DNA of 64,000 bases from Aquilaria yunnanensis (GCA_039654915.1 CM077597.1:75518001-75582000); one strand, 5' to 3'. Positions 1 through 12,699 are shown, counted from the first letter of the stretch. Notes: generated by a model from the sequence alone, not told the origin. Numbers and translations are program-made.

Positions 1-1590
1 GCCTCCTCTTGATCTCTCTCTCGATTGTAACTCTTTTTGAATTTTCGTTTTTAAGGTGATTGGATTTGCTCTAAGATAAGGTCGAAGACAAAGCTCGGCG
101 CCACATCTTGTTTAATTTAATCTCTCCAAGGTGATTGGATTTTCATTTTCAAGGTATTGGGTTTCTACATTTTTCCTTTTTTTTATTATTATTCATATGG
201 GAGTTGGTGTTTGTTTATGTGGATTTGTTGGATTTGGGTTATAGTTTATCCCCGGATTTCTCTGGTTTATGTCTATGGGTTTGCCATTCTAGCTTTGCTC
301 TGGTTTTTGGGGTTTAACCATTGAGTTGCCAGCTGGAAACAAATAGTTGCGTTTAGGTTTTGGTCATAATGGTGTTGATTTTTTGTGGTGATTTGGGAGT
401 ATCTCTTGTGTTTCTTGCTTTGGTGTTTGTGTTTATGGCGATTTTATTTGGTGTTCTGCATTTTGTTGATCATGTTGCTAGCAATGCTAATAGGCCAGAT
501 TGGTTTGCTTGAGTGCTATGCGTATTTTGAATTGGTTATGCTATTTTTAGGGAGAAACTATTGCTGTTTATTTAATATGCAGGCTAAATAATGATGGATT
601 AATGGTTAGACTGAGCTTAGACTAGTGTCTATTGATTGGATATGGACTGTAAAGCCTTGTATTGGTGTTTGTGTATAGTTGAGTTAGTCCCTTTGTGAAC
701 AGGTTACTTATTTGCAGGTGTTTGTAAATTGTTATTGTTAGTAAAAGAATATATTAGTTCTAGGGAAATGGCAAACTCATAGCTCTAGGGAAATGAAAAA
801 CTCATAGCACATGAATATATTAGCTCTAACCAAACTATTGTAGAAAAGAAATGAAGATGGGAAAATAGGTTTATGTATTCTTATTGCACCAGCTTCCAAA
901 AAGGTTTATGATTCTGAAAACTTGTTTGAAGCCTCTGGTTTTACTGCTGGGCTTTGTTTGAAGCTTGGAGTTATTCAATTATGGATATCTAAGGATTTGA
1001 TAGATCCCATTTGAAAGTTTTGGGTGATCAAATGAGATATATTTTTTCAAGGGCATACTATTCTTAGTTAAGTTGAGTGACTTATTGGTTGATCAAGTCA
1101 CCCAAGGACAACCAGTCTTGTCTCTTTATAGTGTTTAGAATTTTTTATACGTCCATGTTAAAACCCTGTAGCCATGTGTAATTGATGGATGCTAGCTTGG
1201 ACTAATAATAGCTATTATGAACTGATTTGGTAGATATATTATTGCTGTTATGATCTGATTTGGTGCAATCTATAAGATATATTGTTTAGAATGGTGCTTT
1301 TATTTGAGCTTTGCTTTGTGTTGCTCTTTATTTTTATGTATGGACAAATATGTAGCTATCTTTTTTCACTTCCTGTAATGGCTTTTTAAACCTTACACTC
1401 CCTGCTATTGTTTAATTTTGTTTCTGTTGCTTTTTTTTCTCTGTTTCTGTGCAAATAGACTGCACATTGAGTTTTCGACTCAATTTTTCTCTTTGTTTAT
1501 AATTTTTTCCAATTTTATTGATTAAGAAGCGATAGTCTTTCTATGCTTGTTTATAATTCATTTGTTTATTATTTTTTAAGGCATATGAAC

Positions 1591-4176
1591 TGTAATGCCC
1601 ACAAATTCCTAAGTGATTTAAGCCTCGAGCTATGGAGAGAATTTTTTCCAATTTGGGAATTGAGCTCATTAAGCTCGAGAGACACTAAATTAAGTGGGAC
1701 TGGGGAGTATGATGAGTATTGGACACTCTCAAAATTTAATCTTGGCTTAGGCCAAGCAAAATGATGAAAATATAAGGTGAGGGACTCAATTGGACAAAAG
1801 GGGACTTTTGGTGGTTGGGCTCAATTGCCCAAATACAAAGAATTGAGGGACTAAGGGGGGAATAGCCAATTTTAAAGGCATTGGATGCCATGGCTACCAC
1901 CTCCCTCCATTTCCCATTATTTTATTCCACTTTCTATCCAACTCATCACTTTGGATTCCTTCCTCCACCTACTTGTCCCCCACTTTTGACAAATTCACCC
2001 AACTTTCACCAAAGTCTTACAATTTGTCTCTCACTTTGTCTCCTACTCACCTCATGTGAATCAGATGATTTCCCTCACTCTCCCCTCTATATGGATGACC
2101 ATTGCATGCCCAAAAACACTCTAATTACTTCATTTAACTCTTCTCCATCTCTCTCTACAATCTCTCACTAAAACTCCTTCATTTTCTCTCTCAAATTTTG
2201 CCTTAAACTCTAAAACACTCTTCCAAACTTCTTCTTCTTCCTAAATTCGGCCAAGACTTATTCTTGAGCATCCTTGAGATTTTACCAAGTGTTCTTGGTG
2301 TCTAAAAACTCTTAAGAACATCTCGAACAAGAATCAAGAAGTAGATTGAAGAAAGGAGACATTTTTGGAAGTCATCAACCAGGAGGAGTTTCGGCCAAGT
2401 CTTGTTCTTGGCATTCTTGTGTTTGAAGCTTGTGTTCTTGATACACATAAGCTTCTAAGGCCTTTCAAGGTAAGGAATCAAGTGGTGGATTCAAGAAAAG
2501 ACGAGCGGGAGCTCTAAGGAAATTAAGTTGAAGGATTCGGCCATACCTCTTTTGGTTGAGGTATTGTGTGTTCTACCAAGTGTTCTTGGTATTTCCTATG
2601 TTTCTACGTTATGTCAAGCAAGAATATGGCTTGCTAACTTTCTGCCCTTGTAGGATTTTAAGCTAGAACACAAGTTCTAGTTACAACAAGCAAGGAAAAA
2701 TAAAGAACCAAGCTTCTAAAGCTTTCGGGCAACAAAAGTTGCTAACGGTTTTGGTAAGGATTCTTATACTCTTTGAGTATTCGGGCCCTTGGGTGATGGA
2801 TATTGGATGCCATGTGATCCTAAGAAGGCTATAGAGGACTATGTAGGAATTGAGTCGGCCAACTCAATTCCCAAGCATAAAGAGCTCAGATTTAAAAATG
2901 GATTAATAAAATGGTTAACCTAAGAAATGAGAAATATGGATCATGCTTGTTCTGCCCTTCAAGGGGATAAGGTGTTAAGTGGTGTGTGTGTTGTATGCTT
3001 CTATGTTTGGTTGTGCATGCTAACCCCCGATTATTATTATTATTGTTATATGCATGTACCTGTATCTTATTTGTCTTAGTGTTTTCTTTGCAGGAGCATG
3101 GAATATTTGTTGCCATGTTTTTCTTGGCTATGTTAGGCTTTAGAAGCCATATGTTAGGCTCTGGGAGCCATACAGAATCCTTACTGAGTTTTACTCACCC
3201 GCCCTTCTCTACTTTATGTAGGAAAAGGAGTACTTGAAAGGCACTAAGGTCAAGAGTATTTTATACTCTTTCTGTGGTAAAGGTATTATGCATATGTGTG
3301 GTATTTACTCAATATTCTAAGTATTCTAAGTGTTATTGGTTGCTTGTGTAACAAGCTAATAAGTGTGGACTTTATGTGCAGGACTTGGAGTCTAGATTGT
3401 GGGAACAAAGTCCCTAAGGTGGAAATGTGTTCTATGTGTGATTTGCCATGTATAATCATGTGCTATGTATTTTGGTTTATCTTTAAAAAACCAAATTTGT
3501 GATTTAAGTGTTTATGGACCCTTTACGGTATTTAAGTAAAATGGCATGCTAAATTCATTTCTAAGTATATTCAGCCATGTAGTATGTCTATGGCATATAT
3601 ATGAACTCTTGGACATTCTGGTTGATAGTCATCTTTGGGCCGAAGTAAAAAGTTGATAGATGTGCATGATTATGTTTTCTAAACACATGTTGAAATATGG
3701 AATCATGTATGTCTCGGCCTTATATGTATGTTTAAAGATGAAAATTAAGTAATCATGAACTAGAAAGGAAATCCATGCCTATAACGAGCTAAAATGGTAA
3801 CCAATGAAATTAAAGACATGTATGTGTTTATGTGCAATAGTGGGTTACCAAGACACATATGAGTATGCAAGAAGTATGCATCATAAACAAGTTTCTTTTT
3901 TTCAAAACTTGAATCTGGTGTTTTGGTTGCCATGCATGTACTTGGCTATGCTAGATAACGAGCTTGAAATGAACACACAAGTTTCACATAAGTACTAGCT
4001 TGTTTCAGAGAGCACAATATAAACCTTTAAATAAATACTTAATGAGCTAGTACTAGTAATGTCCTGGGAATATGCCCATATGATTTAGAAATTAATAAAT
4101 GTCCCTTCTAGGAAATTCCACTGCATGATTAACTAATTGGGCCTAAAATGAGCTAGGGGCTAAGTTGGGCATGACA
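1591..4176 (+). mobile_element. Ty3/gypsy-type solo LTR 1 (2586 bp) with perfect 5-bp TSD
   Basis: The unit starts TGTAATGCCC and ends GGGCATGACA, so it has the 5'-TG...CA-3' ends of an LTR. It is flanked by the direct repeat TGAAC at 1586-1590 and 4177-4181. Inside are a promoter-like AT region, a pyrimidine-rich leader around 2150-2250, and a segment near 3185-3225 that closely resembles one in the other two solo LTRs of this window. There is no gag or pol and no second LTR, so it is best read as the product of recombination between the two LTRs of a full element. It interrupts the Harbinger relic and is therefore younger than it. Short ORFs inside are not credible genes. Confidence 0.88.
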
Positions 4177-4691
4177 TGAACACTTTCTTTCCTTTCTTCA
4201 CTCTCACACTCTTACTCGTTCTCACGAACTAATCCTTGTTTTTGGCTAAACAAAAAATTTTGCCGCACATCATGGGTATCCATTAGAATATCAGGATCTA
4301 TTTGTTTTCTATTTTATACTGCTACATTTGCTTGCCTTTTGAAACTTAAACTGAATGGTGGACTTGCCAATTTAATCATAATTCTTGAAATTCTAAAAAT
4401 TCATATTCCTAACCTAAATAGGACTGATTGATTTGCTCTAGTGACCTAACTTCCCCATTTTAGTTTACTTTAAGGAAACACTTATTATGATTTTTTGTAA
4501 CATAACTTTCAGCTTGAGAATAGTGCTAGATAATCGGGTGCTTTAACATGTTTAATTATTACTTACACACCTATATCCTAGTTGAATTTTCCTATTTTGT
4601 TATATCTTTTCTATGTATCTGTTGCTTTTTTTCTTTGTTTTTGTGTGAACAGCCTTGTGATGTTGTTGTTTTTTTCTTTTTTCTACAATAG

Positions 4692-4886
4692 GTGGCTTAG
4701 AACATCAAAGAGGTAGATGATAAGAATGAGTGGCCTGAGAAAAATGAATTATCCTTCCTTCGAGTTATGTACGAGAAAGTTGTCAATCACCCAAAAAAGG
4801 CTTATGTTTTTAAGCCAAGTGATTGGGAAGTCATGAACAAAGAGATGTTTGCAGCTACTGGGTTTAAAATGCTTTATTGGCTATAA
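4692..4886 (+). pseudogene. Myb/SANT-like DNA-binding domain ORF remnant of the Harbinger element
   Basis: After a polypyrimidine tract ending ACAATAG, the frame reads a Trp-Pro-Glu start, then a helix-like stretch with LSFLRVMYEKVV and a DWEVMNKEMFAATGF segment before a stop. This pattern (W, then about 20 residues, then a second aromatic-containing helix and a TGF/TGK motif) is that of the plant Myb/SANT-like domain carried by ORF1 of PIF/Harbinger elements, which works with the nuclease at the terminal repeats. Here it is short and ends in stop codons, so it is a relic. It could instead be a captured host gene fragment, but transposase sequence 250 bases downstream favours the element. Confidence 0.55.
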
Positions 4887-5104
4887 TGCTTTATTAGATG
4901 AACTATGAATATTCAAGTATTTTGTATTAAGTACCTTTATGAATTATTTATCAATCAAAGCTGCTGGGTATTTTTTTTCTTTTGGTTTCATGAGTCTCAT
5001 ACTATATGTTAATTTAGTTTCATATGAATTGATTGTGTAGTTATTGAGCCATGCTTGGGCGCTAGTAGCTCTACTGTTGTTTGCTATGATTCCAATAGTT
5101 CTAG

Positions 5105-5559
5105 CTCAAACGATTCTTGGGAGGATATAGATTCTTTGGAAGATATGATGTTTGTGTCATACGTGTTGAAATTTGAAAGATCTCTTTTTAGAAGGATCCC
5201 TTGAGAACATCAATGTTAACGGATAAAGCTTATGTCATAGAAGTCTTGCAAGGTCATCCAGGTAGATGTTTTGAGAACTAGATTTGGTGGATTTCAGTTT
5301 TCCAAATATTTCAAGGTTTTTAGCTCTTTATAGAGTCCAAAGATATCACTTGAGAGATTTTCATAAGAAAACTGGATTTAGAAGAAAAGAATAGTTATTT
5401 AATCACCAACACTCTTCTTCCCGTAATGTGGTGGATAGGGTTTTTGGTGGATCGAAAGCCAGATTTCTGATTTTAAAGAAGATACCCAACTATCCACTTC
5501 GCTTGCAACATTTAATACTTATTGCTTGTTGTGTATTGCACAATTTTGTTCAACAATAA
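5105..5559 (+). pseudogene. Harbinger (HARBI1-like) DDE nuclease, degenerate
   Basis: The final third is clear: a frame from about 5325 reads RVQRYHLRDFHKKTGFRRK, then a stop, then NHQHSSSRNVVDRVFGGSKA and an ending with IACCVLHNFV before TAA at 5557-5559. This matches the C-terminal part of the plant Harbinger DDE endonuclease, including the block that carries the third catalytic acid. That acid, normally Glu in the R-N-V-I-E-R-x-F-G block, is Asp here. Upstream, 5105-5320 is frameshifted and only patchily recognisable. Stops, frameshifts and the Glu-to-Asp change make it inactive. In this family the enzyme cuts and pastes DNA at TWA targets. Confidence 0.72.
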
Positions 5560-6092
5560 GATAAAGCAGATGAAACATTTACTCAATTTGGAAAGTAAGG
5601 AATGATAGTTGAAGGTGAAGAAGGTTTGGGTGTTGAACAACAAATAGTTGAGGTTGATGCGTTTCAAACAACTCAAATGGCTAATGTGAGAGATGAGATA
5701 ACCACCCCGTATGTGGTACGATTACCAATGGCACAGAGTTCACTCCCATTGGCATTAACTTTAGTGTATTTAGTCATATTTACTATTATACTATTCTCGT
5801 TGGAATTGTATTATTGTTATGACTAAGATAACTTTGTTTATCTTACAAACATGTTTTTTTTTCTTTTATACAAGCATTGCATTTGAATGTTTTACCAATG
5901 TAAAAATATAGAATTTTTTTGGGAAGAAAATTTTCTCAACTAAACATGTTTTTCAATTTTCCATTTCCATAAAATTGTTTTCTTATAGAAATAACTAAAC
6001 ATGATTTTTGAAAAGTATTTTAAAAAACTGTACATGAAAAATGAAAACTAAAAGCAGAAAAGGAAAACTGTTTCCCACTTCCAAACACCACC

Positions 6093-7519
6093 TTAGATTT
6101 TCAAAAACTAAATGTTCCTGCAAATCATAAATCTTTTAAGGTTGCTTAGATAAAATTTCAGCTCAAAACTCCTTCATTTGCCTACAAGTCAAGCTTGAGT
6201 CAAAACGGCCAAACTTGTAGAATTTTCTGTAAAATTTTGTAGTATTTTGTGCCCATTCCTTCAAAATTTCAACAAGTTGGCCCTAGTTCAATTCAGCTAT
6301 TTGAAAGCTTAGAACCACAAGATTAACAACTAAATTAGCTCATAATTACATGACATTACTTGTTGGAACACAAAAATGCAGGAAAAAAACATTTAAGCTA
6401 AAAAATTGTATCTTATGTGCAAACAGCCAACTTTAGATGATTTATGCTTTTTGCACAAGTGAGCTTTCCAAAAACCAAAAATTGTAGCAAAACATAAATC
6501 TTTTATGCTAGCAGGGCCTAAAAATTCAGCTCAAAACTCATTCATTTACCAAGATGTCAAACTTTAGTCAAAGGAGCCAATTTCTAGCATCTGGGCAGTT
6601 TGAGAGCAATAGTCCCTCATCCTTTCTCAATCCGCTCATCTGATTATGATGAAACAAATTGTTGGAATTTGGAAAGACAAACTTTGATCAATTCATCAAA
6701 GCATTGTTTACAATTTTAGCAGCCAGTGTCCAGCATCATTAATTCACATAGAAACAGAGAATCAGTAGTAATAACCTTGCAGGATTTGAAAAGTTGAAGC
6801 AGAAATCTCAAATCATTGTGTCACGAGAATGCGTATAATCGTCAAGTATAAGGTGCTGCATTAAAGGACTGAAGAACATTTTCTTTGTACACATATCAAG
6901 AGGCTTTTTTGGTTTGTCAGAATAAGAAACATAGGGCTTTTTTTATTCAACAAAAGCAGCTAAAAAAGTTCTCTTCATTCCTTCTATGGTGCTATCAACT
7001 TTGTACTCAAACTCATAAACTTGTAGGTGTCGTATTCCTGATCGCTCTACGACCCAAACTAACTCAACACCCTTAGTGCTTTCCCATGACCACTTGAACA
7101 AAAAAAATATATATTGCCTATTTTTTTTTGTGCTTTCATAGTTCAACCTGGCAGATACATCAATGGCCCGGGTACTCCATTAAAAATTCTTATTTTCATT
7201 TTCTATCAGTGGTTAACAATACCGCTGATTAAAAAGCTTTCTTTTTGTTCTTTGTCTTTCTGCAAGAATCAATGTTCAAGGCCCATGATTGTTGACATTC
7301 AAGCTTCAATTCCTCTTCTCTTCTCATGTCCATCTTTTTAACAAATCAAACTGTGCTGCATATAAGCATGGGTATGTGAAAGATGACAACGTTTAGTGCC
7401 ATGTCAGAGGTGCCATCGATCGCTTGTTACTTAGGATTAACAGTGCACATATTTTCATAGGTTTAGGACTCAATTAGAAAAACGTTAACTTTTATGACTT
7501 AAATAGAAAAGGTTGCCAA
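6093..7519. repeat. Non-genic interval with an imperfect direct repeat of about 90 bp
   Basis: Two related segments lie at about 6121-6211 and 6486-6572. Both contain CATAAATCTTTTA, then CAGCTCAAAACTC, then CATTTAC/G and AGTCAAA, in the same order. The rest shows no coding sequence I can recognise; the 60-75 codon frames here have no family match and no splice or start context. It is probably decayed repeat DNA. Confidence 0.4.
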
Positions 7520-7900
7520 CTTTTAGGTAGGGATGACAATTGGGTGAGTCAGGTCAGGTCATTCAGGTTCAGGTTTAATCAAGTTAGCATATATTCGGGT
7601 TCAGGTCGGGTCCAGGTTGGGTTATTTGGGATTGGGTTGATTTCGGATTGAGTAGATTTCAGATTTAGGTTGGGTTAAACTGGGTTTATTTGGGTTCGGA
7701 TCCAATAAGATCTGGTTATCAGGCCTTAGACCAGATTCAATTTGATTCTTGAGTTTACTCGGTTCACTGATATATAAGATGAAATGGCTGAATCGATTCA
7801 ATTTTTTTGTTTAATTTTGATTAAAATTTAATTTAACTAGATATAAAAAATAATATAAAATTTATGAAAATATATTAATATATAATTATTTTAATAAATA

Positions 7901-8298
7901 CTCTTTCTGTGTCAAGTTCTTTATAACATTCACTATTTAATAATTAATCTATGATTTTTTATTTTTAACATTTTAGTATATAAATGAAAAACTATTATAT
8001 TAAATAATAAATAAAAACCTATAGTTTCTAAATATATACTTTCTTAATTTTCTTCTAACAAATAATATCCCTCTATCCCATTTTCTTTACTCTATTTAAC
8101 TTTTCTAACTAATTTGACTTGAATTTATTTATATTATTGTTTATTAAAAATTTTAAAAAATATATTTAAAAACTATAAGCCTTGATTTATCATTCATGTA
8201 TAAAATATTTTTATTTATATATTAAAATGTTGAAAATAAAAAAAATATAGATTAATTATTAAAATATAAATAGTGCAAAGAATTTGACATAAATTGAG
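7901..8298. mobile_element. Stowaway-like MITE Y (398 bp) inside the hAT element
   Basis: The left end CTCTTTCTGTGTCAAGTTCTTT pairs, read inverted, with the right end around 8270-8298, and the similarity of the arms continues inward for well over 100 bases (for example TAATAATTAATCTAT in both). TA dinucleotides flank both ends (7899-7900 and 8299-8300). TIRs of the CTCCCTCYGTCCC type with TA duplications are typical of Tc1/mariner Stowaway MITEs. The termini are diverged, so it is old. Confidence 0.6.
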
Positions 8299-8368
8299 TA
8301 ATATGAATCAATTCAATTCAAACTATTCAAAAAAGTCAAATATATCAAAGAATATGGGATGGAAGGAG
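8068..8368. mobile_element. Stowaway-like inverted-repeat unit X (301 bp), interlocked with Y
   Basis: The left end TCCCTCTATCCCATTTTCTTT pairs with the right end, whose complement starts CTCCTTCCATCCCATATTCTT. The arms match over about 70 bases. TA lies at 8066-8067 and 8369-8370. Its left arm lies inside MITE Y while its right arm lies outside Y, so the order of the arms is Y-left, X-left, Y-right, X-right. Confidence 0.55.
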
Positions 8369-8792
8369 TACTATAATTTCTAAAACCTAATTATTCTTAT
8401 CTCTCTATCACTGCATCACTAATTGTTTACCATAGCTCTCATTCATTCGCTCTTCAATGCAAAACAGATCAATAGAATAGATTAAACCCATTGACATATA
8501 TTAAATCATAAATTTTCTAAAGTCTTTGCGAACCATATATTTTATGTTAATTTAAGTTAAAATCGGGTTTTGTCGAGTTTGGCCATTGGGTCATTTCAGG
8601 TTCGGGTGAGTTGGTTCAGGCTCGGGTTCTTTTGGGTTTTACTTCAATCGGGTTCGGGTTCAGGTCGGGTTGTGTGTAGTCGGATTTGGGTCGTTGACTT
8701 TTCTAGTCAAATCGGTTCAGGTTGGGCTTGGGTTCGGATGGGTCAAATTAAATCTTTGGGTTAGGTCAAATTTTGTCATCCCTACTTTTAGG

Positions 8793-11070
8793 ACTCACTA
8801 TGCACTTTCCCCTTGTTTTTTCTTTTTTTTCTTTTTATTTTCCACACTCTAAACACACCACTATACAAAAGGAAAGAATTATTTTACCAAAAAAAAAAAA
8901 ACAGAGAATTATAAATATGGTTCGATATCCTAAATATGTAAGTGACTTCAATCTCTTTACAAATTATCATAAAGAAGAATTATAAATACATTTGAAGTTT
9001 CTATCAATGTTGTTCTTTGTATATCAACATTATTCAACTTGAGGGTGACGCTAGTTGAAGCCTCTTCAGACACAAGCAAACATTCAAAGTAAGAAAAACA
9101 CTTCATCCATCTTCATTTTTTAAAACATTTATGTTTTTACACGAAAATTAAGAAAAAAAAGAACAAATTAGTGTTGTTTGTAATTCTACCTTTAAATTTT
9201 TACACATACATAAAAAAATATGGTAAAAATAAATATTGAAATGATAATTTGAAAGATGATATGGTAAAATAATTTACTAAATATGAAAATGTTGCAAAGA
9301 TTTTGGATGAAATTAGTAAATGTTGTAAAAATATGTGAAATGGAAGCAATATAAATTAAAGATAAGATCCAGTTAATGCTAACAACTTTTGTAATTTTTT
9401 TTAAATAATCATTTCATAAGTAGATTTAATTGAGATTTTGAAGAAGTAATTAAAAGGGTTTATTTTAATATAGACTTTATTTTTGAATGTTGTGTGTAAT
9501 TCAAAAATAACATTATATCTAATGTTGTTAACACCATGATTCAGGTCGTAAAATCGTATAATTCTGAGGTCCAATTTTATGAAACCATGTGGGAACATAA
9601 TAGGATTGACCATAGGGTAGGGCCGTGACTAGGTCATACCATTCCGCCATTCCTACTTGCTATTGATTTTTGTAAGGTTAAACTTACACTTTAGCCCAAA
9701 TTACAATTTTTATAAGATTGAACCCTTGTTGTCCAACCGCTCAACGTAACTTGATTCTTAATTATAAAAAAACACAAAATAAAGAAAATGAGTTCATCTC
9801 TCCCAACTGTTTATTCGTTCTTTGTTTGCTCAGTTGTGTTCCATTTAACTATTTCTGCTTAATGGGTTCTCAAATGCTTTGTATTATCTTTTAATTGTCA
9901 ATAATGTATTTGTTTTTTTTTCTTAAAAAAAAGAACAACTTATGTTTGTTTGTGAATTCCTTTTAGGCGTGTGTTGCTATGTTAATGTATACTCCACTAG
10001 GACTCAAACTCGTGTTATATCACTTTTATGATACTTGGACTTTATTTGGATTTCAAATAAAAATGATATTTTATATGAATTATACTTTATCTATCCCATA
10101 ATAAATGATGCAGTTCTTTGTACACATAGATTAAAATATGTGTAGTTTATAATACATTTTGTTTAATTTTTACCCTAAAAATTTAAATGAAAAAAATCTT
10201 TTTCAGAGTTATGTGCAATAGAAGTTCAAATGATGATTAAAAAAATCATGGTTTTAAATATTTTACCATACCTACCTGTCAGTACATCTCAGTGCCGCTT
10301 CCTTCACCGGTACTGAAGTAGTAAGTCTTGTCTCATTTTTAAACTAGAATGTACCAGCCGGGATAGCCATCTTGTTGTCTTGGCTATACGCATCCAAGCA
10401 GGAAATAGGAGAATCGAAGCCATTTAGCCATGGCAATGGGAGGAGACAAGAGCCATTGTGCCAACAACTTCTATTTTATATAGGGGGTGTAATACTTTTA
10501 TCACACTTTTTCCTTTGGGTTTAAAATGATGCCCAGTCTCTCGGCCCAACAACCAAGCCCCAATTCGACTGGATCATCTTCTTCTAATAGCAATAGGTGG
10601 AAGTTTTTATTTTTTATTTTTATATTCAGAATTAGGTGCACATGTTTAGGGTTAAAGAAGTACAAAGAATGAGGAAAATGTTTGCTTTTTTGGGACACAA
10701 AAGCAACCAAACCAAAATTAAATACATTATTAGGGAATTAGGGGGCATCAAACCTTGACATTGGCCAGATGTCTCTTGTCACCAGCTAAGCTAGGCCCAC
10801 GAGACAATAGGTGGAAGTTGAAAAACATTCTCCATTGGAGTAATAGCCAAGGACGAATGTCTTTTAATTTGTAATTTTGTCAAAAGTATACAACTTCTTT
10901 AAGCAATTAATGTATAGTACAATTTTTTTTGTAGAATCAATTGTAACCAATTAAATTTTATTTTTCACCTCTTATTTTTCTATATTTGTTTCTAATTCAT
11001 CTATATGGTCTACCATGTTTTTTTATTTCTTGACATGCTCTATGTATAATTTGATATGTATATATGTCTA
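8793..11070. other. AT-rich interval, no gene recognised
   Basis: Long A and T runs, no splice-framed exons and no family-like peptide on either strand. The 60-70 codon frames on the minus strand at 9401-9613 and 10501-10710 are low-complexity and unsupported. The 3' part may hold the 5' edge of the Athila-type LTR that follows, but I could not find its TG boundary. Confidence 0.4.
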
Positions 11071-12597
11071 TGTTGTGTTTTGTGATCAATATATATATAT
11101 ATATATATATAACTGGTATATCTAAGGGATTAATGATGAATCCTTATAAGTGTATTGCTATTGAGGGTTTAAATTATCATTATACACATTGAGTATGATT
11201 AATTTCTCTAATTTGAGCATTTTTTCTATTGAGTTACTATTCACACATATTTACTATTCATATGTGGGGTTACTGTTCACCATGTTCTACTGTTCATACA
11301 CATTAAATAATATTTTTTTTATGTACGTGGATAAAATCATTACCTGATGATCTTTCACGAGAAAAATCATATCTAGAGTTGTGGATATCGAAACTGATTA
11401 TTTCTAAATTCATCTGAAAGCCACACACATAGATCTTTAACTCTCCTTCATATGCTGAGAGCAAGTTTGATCGTGTTCATTGCTAAAATCTAATTATAAA
11501 TGATACCATTCGTTCTGTTGTGTGCTGAAGGGCTGTTTTGGTAGAAAAATCATAACTTGGGCTATAGACATCAGATTTTAATGATCAAACTATCATTTTG
11601 AAGCTAAAAAAGAGATCTACAAGTCTCATGCATTGAGGAAGAGCTAAATTGATGTGCATGGTGATTGAAAAATTAAAAAAGGTTTGAGCCGCCTTGTTTT
11701 CCTTGTATTCATCTACCATTTACTATTCTATTTTACTATTTCACACACCCTAAAACTCTATAAATAGGAACCTTATGGGGGGGGGGGGAGGATGTTTTTA
11801 GGCTTGTTCTTAGGCTATTTTTATGTTCTTATATCAAACTTAGTTTTTCTTCTTTAGTTTTGTTATTGTTTTCAATCCTGAAGCTCTGTTCAAGTTATTT
11901 TCTTCTTGTTTTTCTTTTGATTTTTCAATCTATGTTTATTTCATCTTTATATGTATTGTTTACTCTTATTAAGGCTAACTAATTTTTCTTTTATTAGGGT
12001 GCAAGGGTGAAGCTTTTGGTATAAATGTTATGGCTGATTTGAATGAATCGTAATGCTAATGGTATTCACTTTCTTAATCGATTGAACCACACTCCTTGTT
12101 AAGTGGGAGTCGTGATTCATCATCATCGATCATTAGTACATAAGCTACCGGATTCCTTTGTAGAAAATGGCTATGCCGGCTATCTTGAAATCTTGAGTTA
12201 TTATGGTCAATGGTTGGCATGAGAGATACTTGAACTCATTTACAAGTGTTGGCGTTATAAGATCAATGAAAGCTAATGCTAACTCTGACCTAACAACTCT
12301 ATAATTTGATTACTAAATTTCCCAATTGCGACCTCTTCTATGTGTGGATCCTAGTTGAGTAGTAACATGGACTAAAATTAATCATAGCCGATATAATAAA
12401 AGTGGATTCCCCTAACCTTAGCTATTTTCTTGGAATTAAGTTTTTAAACAAAATTGTTCATATCTTTTTGTCAAATCTTTCTTCACCTTTGTAATTTGTA
12501 TTTCCTAATTCACTTCCCTGTAGTTTGACACTTGGACTTCCGAGATTTTTTTAATTGCGACAACTTACACTTGGGTTACAACTGCTAAAGTGCAGCA
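11070..12597 (+). mobile_element. 5' LTR region of Athila-type relic A (5' boundary approximate)
   Basis: A TATA box CTATAAATAGG lies at 11758-11768, followed by a run of about 12 G. The 3' edge is placed at CAGCA ending near 12597, eight bases before a primer-binding-site-like sequence. An (AT)n tract lies near 11088-11110. Only one LTR is present, because the element is cut off at about 16718, so TSDs and LTR length cannot be checked. The start given is a guess. Confidence 0.5.
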
Positions 12598-12605
12598 AGT
12601 TTTTT

Positions 12606-12623
12606 TGTGCCATTGTCGGGGAA
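12606..12623 (+). promoter_or_regulatory. Degenerate primer-binding site resembling the tRNA-Asp type
   Basis: TGTGCCATTGTCGGGGAA lies just downstream of the presumed LTR end. It resembles the TGGCGCCGTTGCCGGGGA site of Athila/Tat elements, which pairs with the 3' end of tRNA-Asp, with transitions at the CpG-containing positions. It would prime minus-strand DNA synthesis in an intact element. Confidence 0.6.
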
Positions 12624-12699
12624 GTAAAATTAGAGTACAAGTTCATTTTCTTTTCTTTTTGTTTCTTTTTATTTTTGTTTCATTTTTTTTGTTAATCAT

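Larger units (their letters stand above)
1..6092 (+). mobile_element. PIF/Harbinger DNA transposon relic (left end outside window)
   Basis: A class II element of the PIF/Harbinger type is indicated by a degenerate Myb/SANT-like ORF (from 4692), a decayed Harbinger nuclease (about 5105-5559), and a right terminus CCAAACACCACC at 6081-6092 followed by TTA, the usual target trinucleotide of the superfamily. The same 12-base terminus ends the foldback MITE at 30577. The left end is not visible, so 1-1585 is assigned to the element only because it is the uninterrupted sequence left of the solo LTR that splits it. That stretch is T-rich and intron- or leader-like, and I recognise no coding sequence in it. 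Family is fairly sure; extent is inferred. Confidence 0.6.
7528..8784. mobile_element. Non-autonomous hAT element (1257 bp), 12-bp TIR and perfect 8-bp TSD
   Basis: The ends are TAGGGATGACAA and its exact complement TTGTCATCCCTA. The flanks are the direct repeat CTTTTAGG at 7520-7527 and 8785-8792, the 8-bp duplication expected of hAT transposition. Both subterminal regions are rich in GGGTTCGGGTT-type motifs, possible transposase-binding repeats. No transposase ORF is present, so it would depend on an enzyme from elsewhere. Its AT-rich core (7901-8370) contains two interlocked Stowaway-like inverted repeats. Confidence 0.9.
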
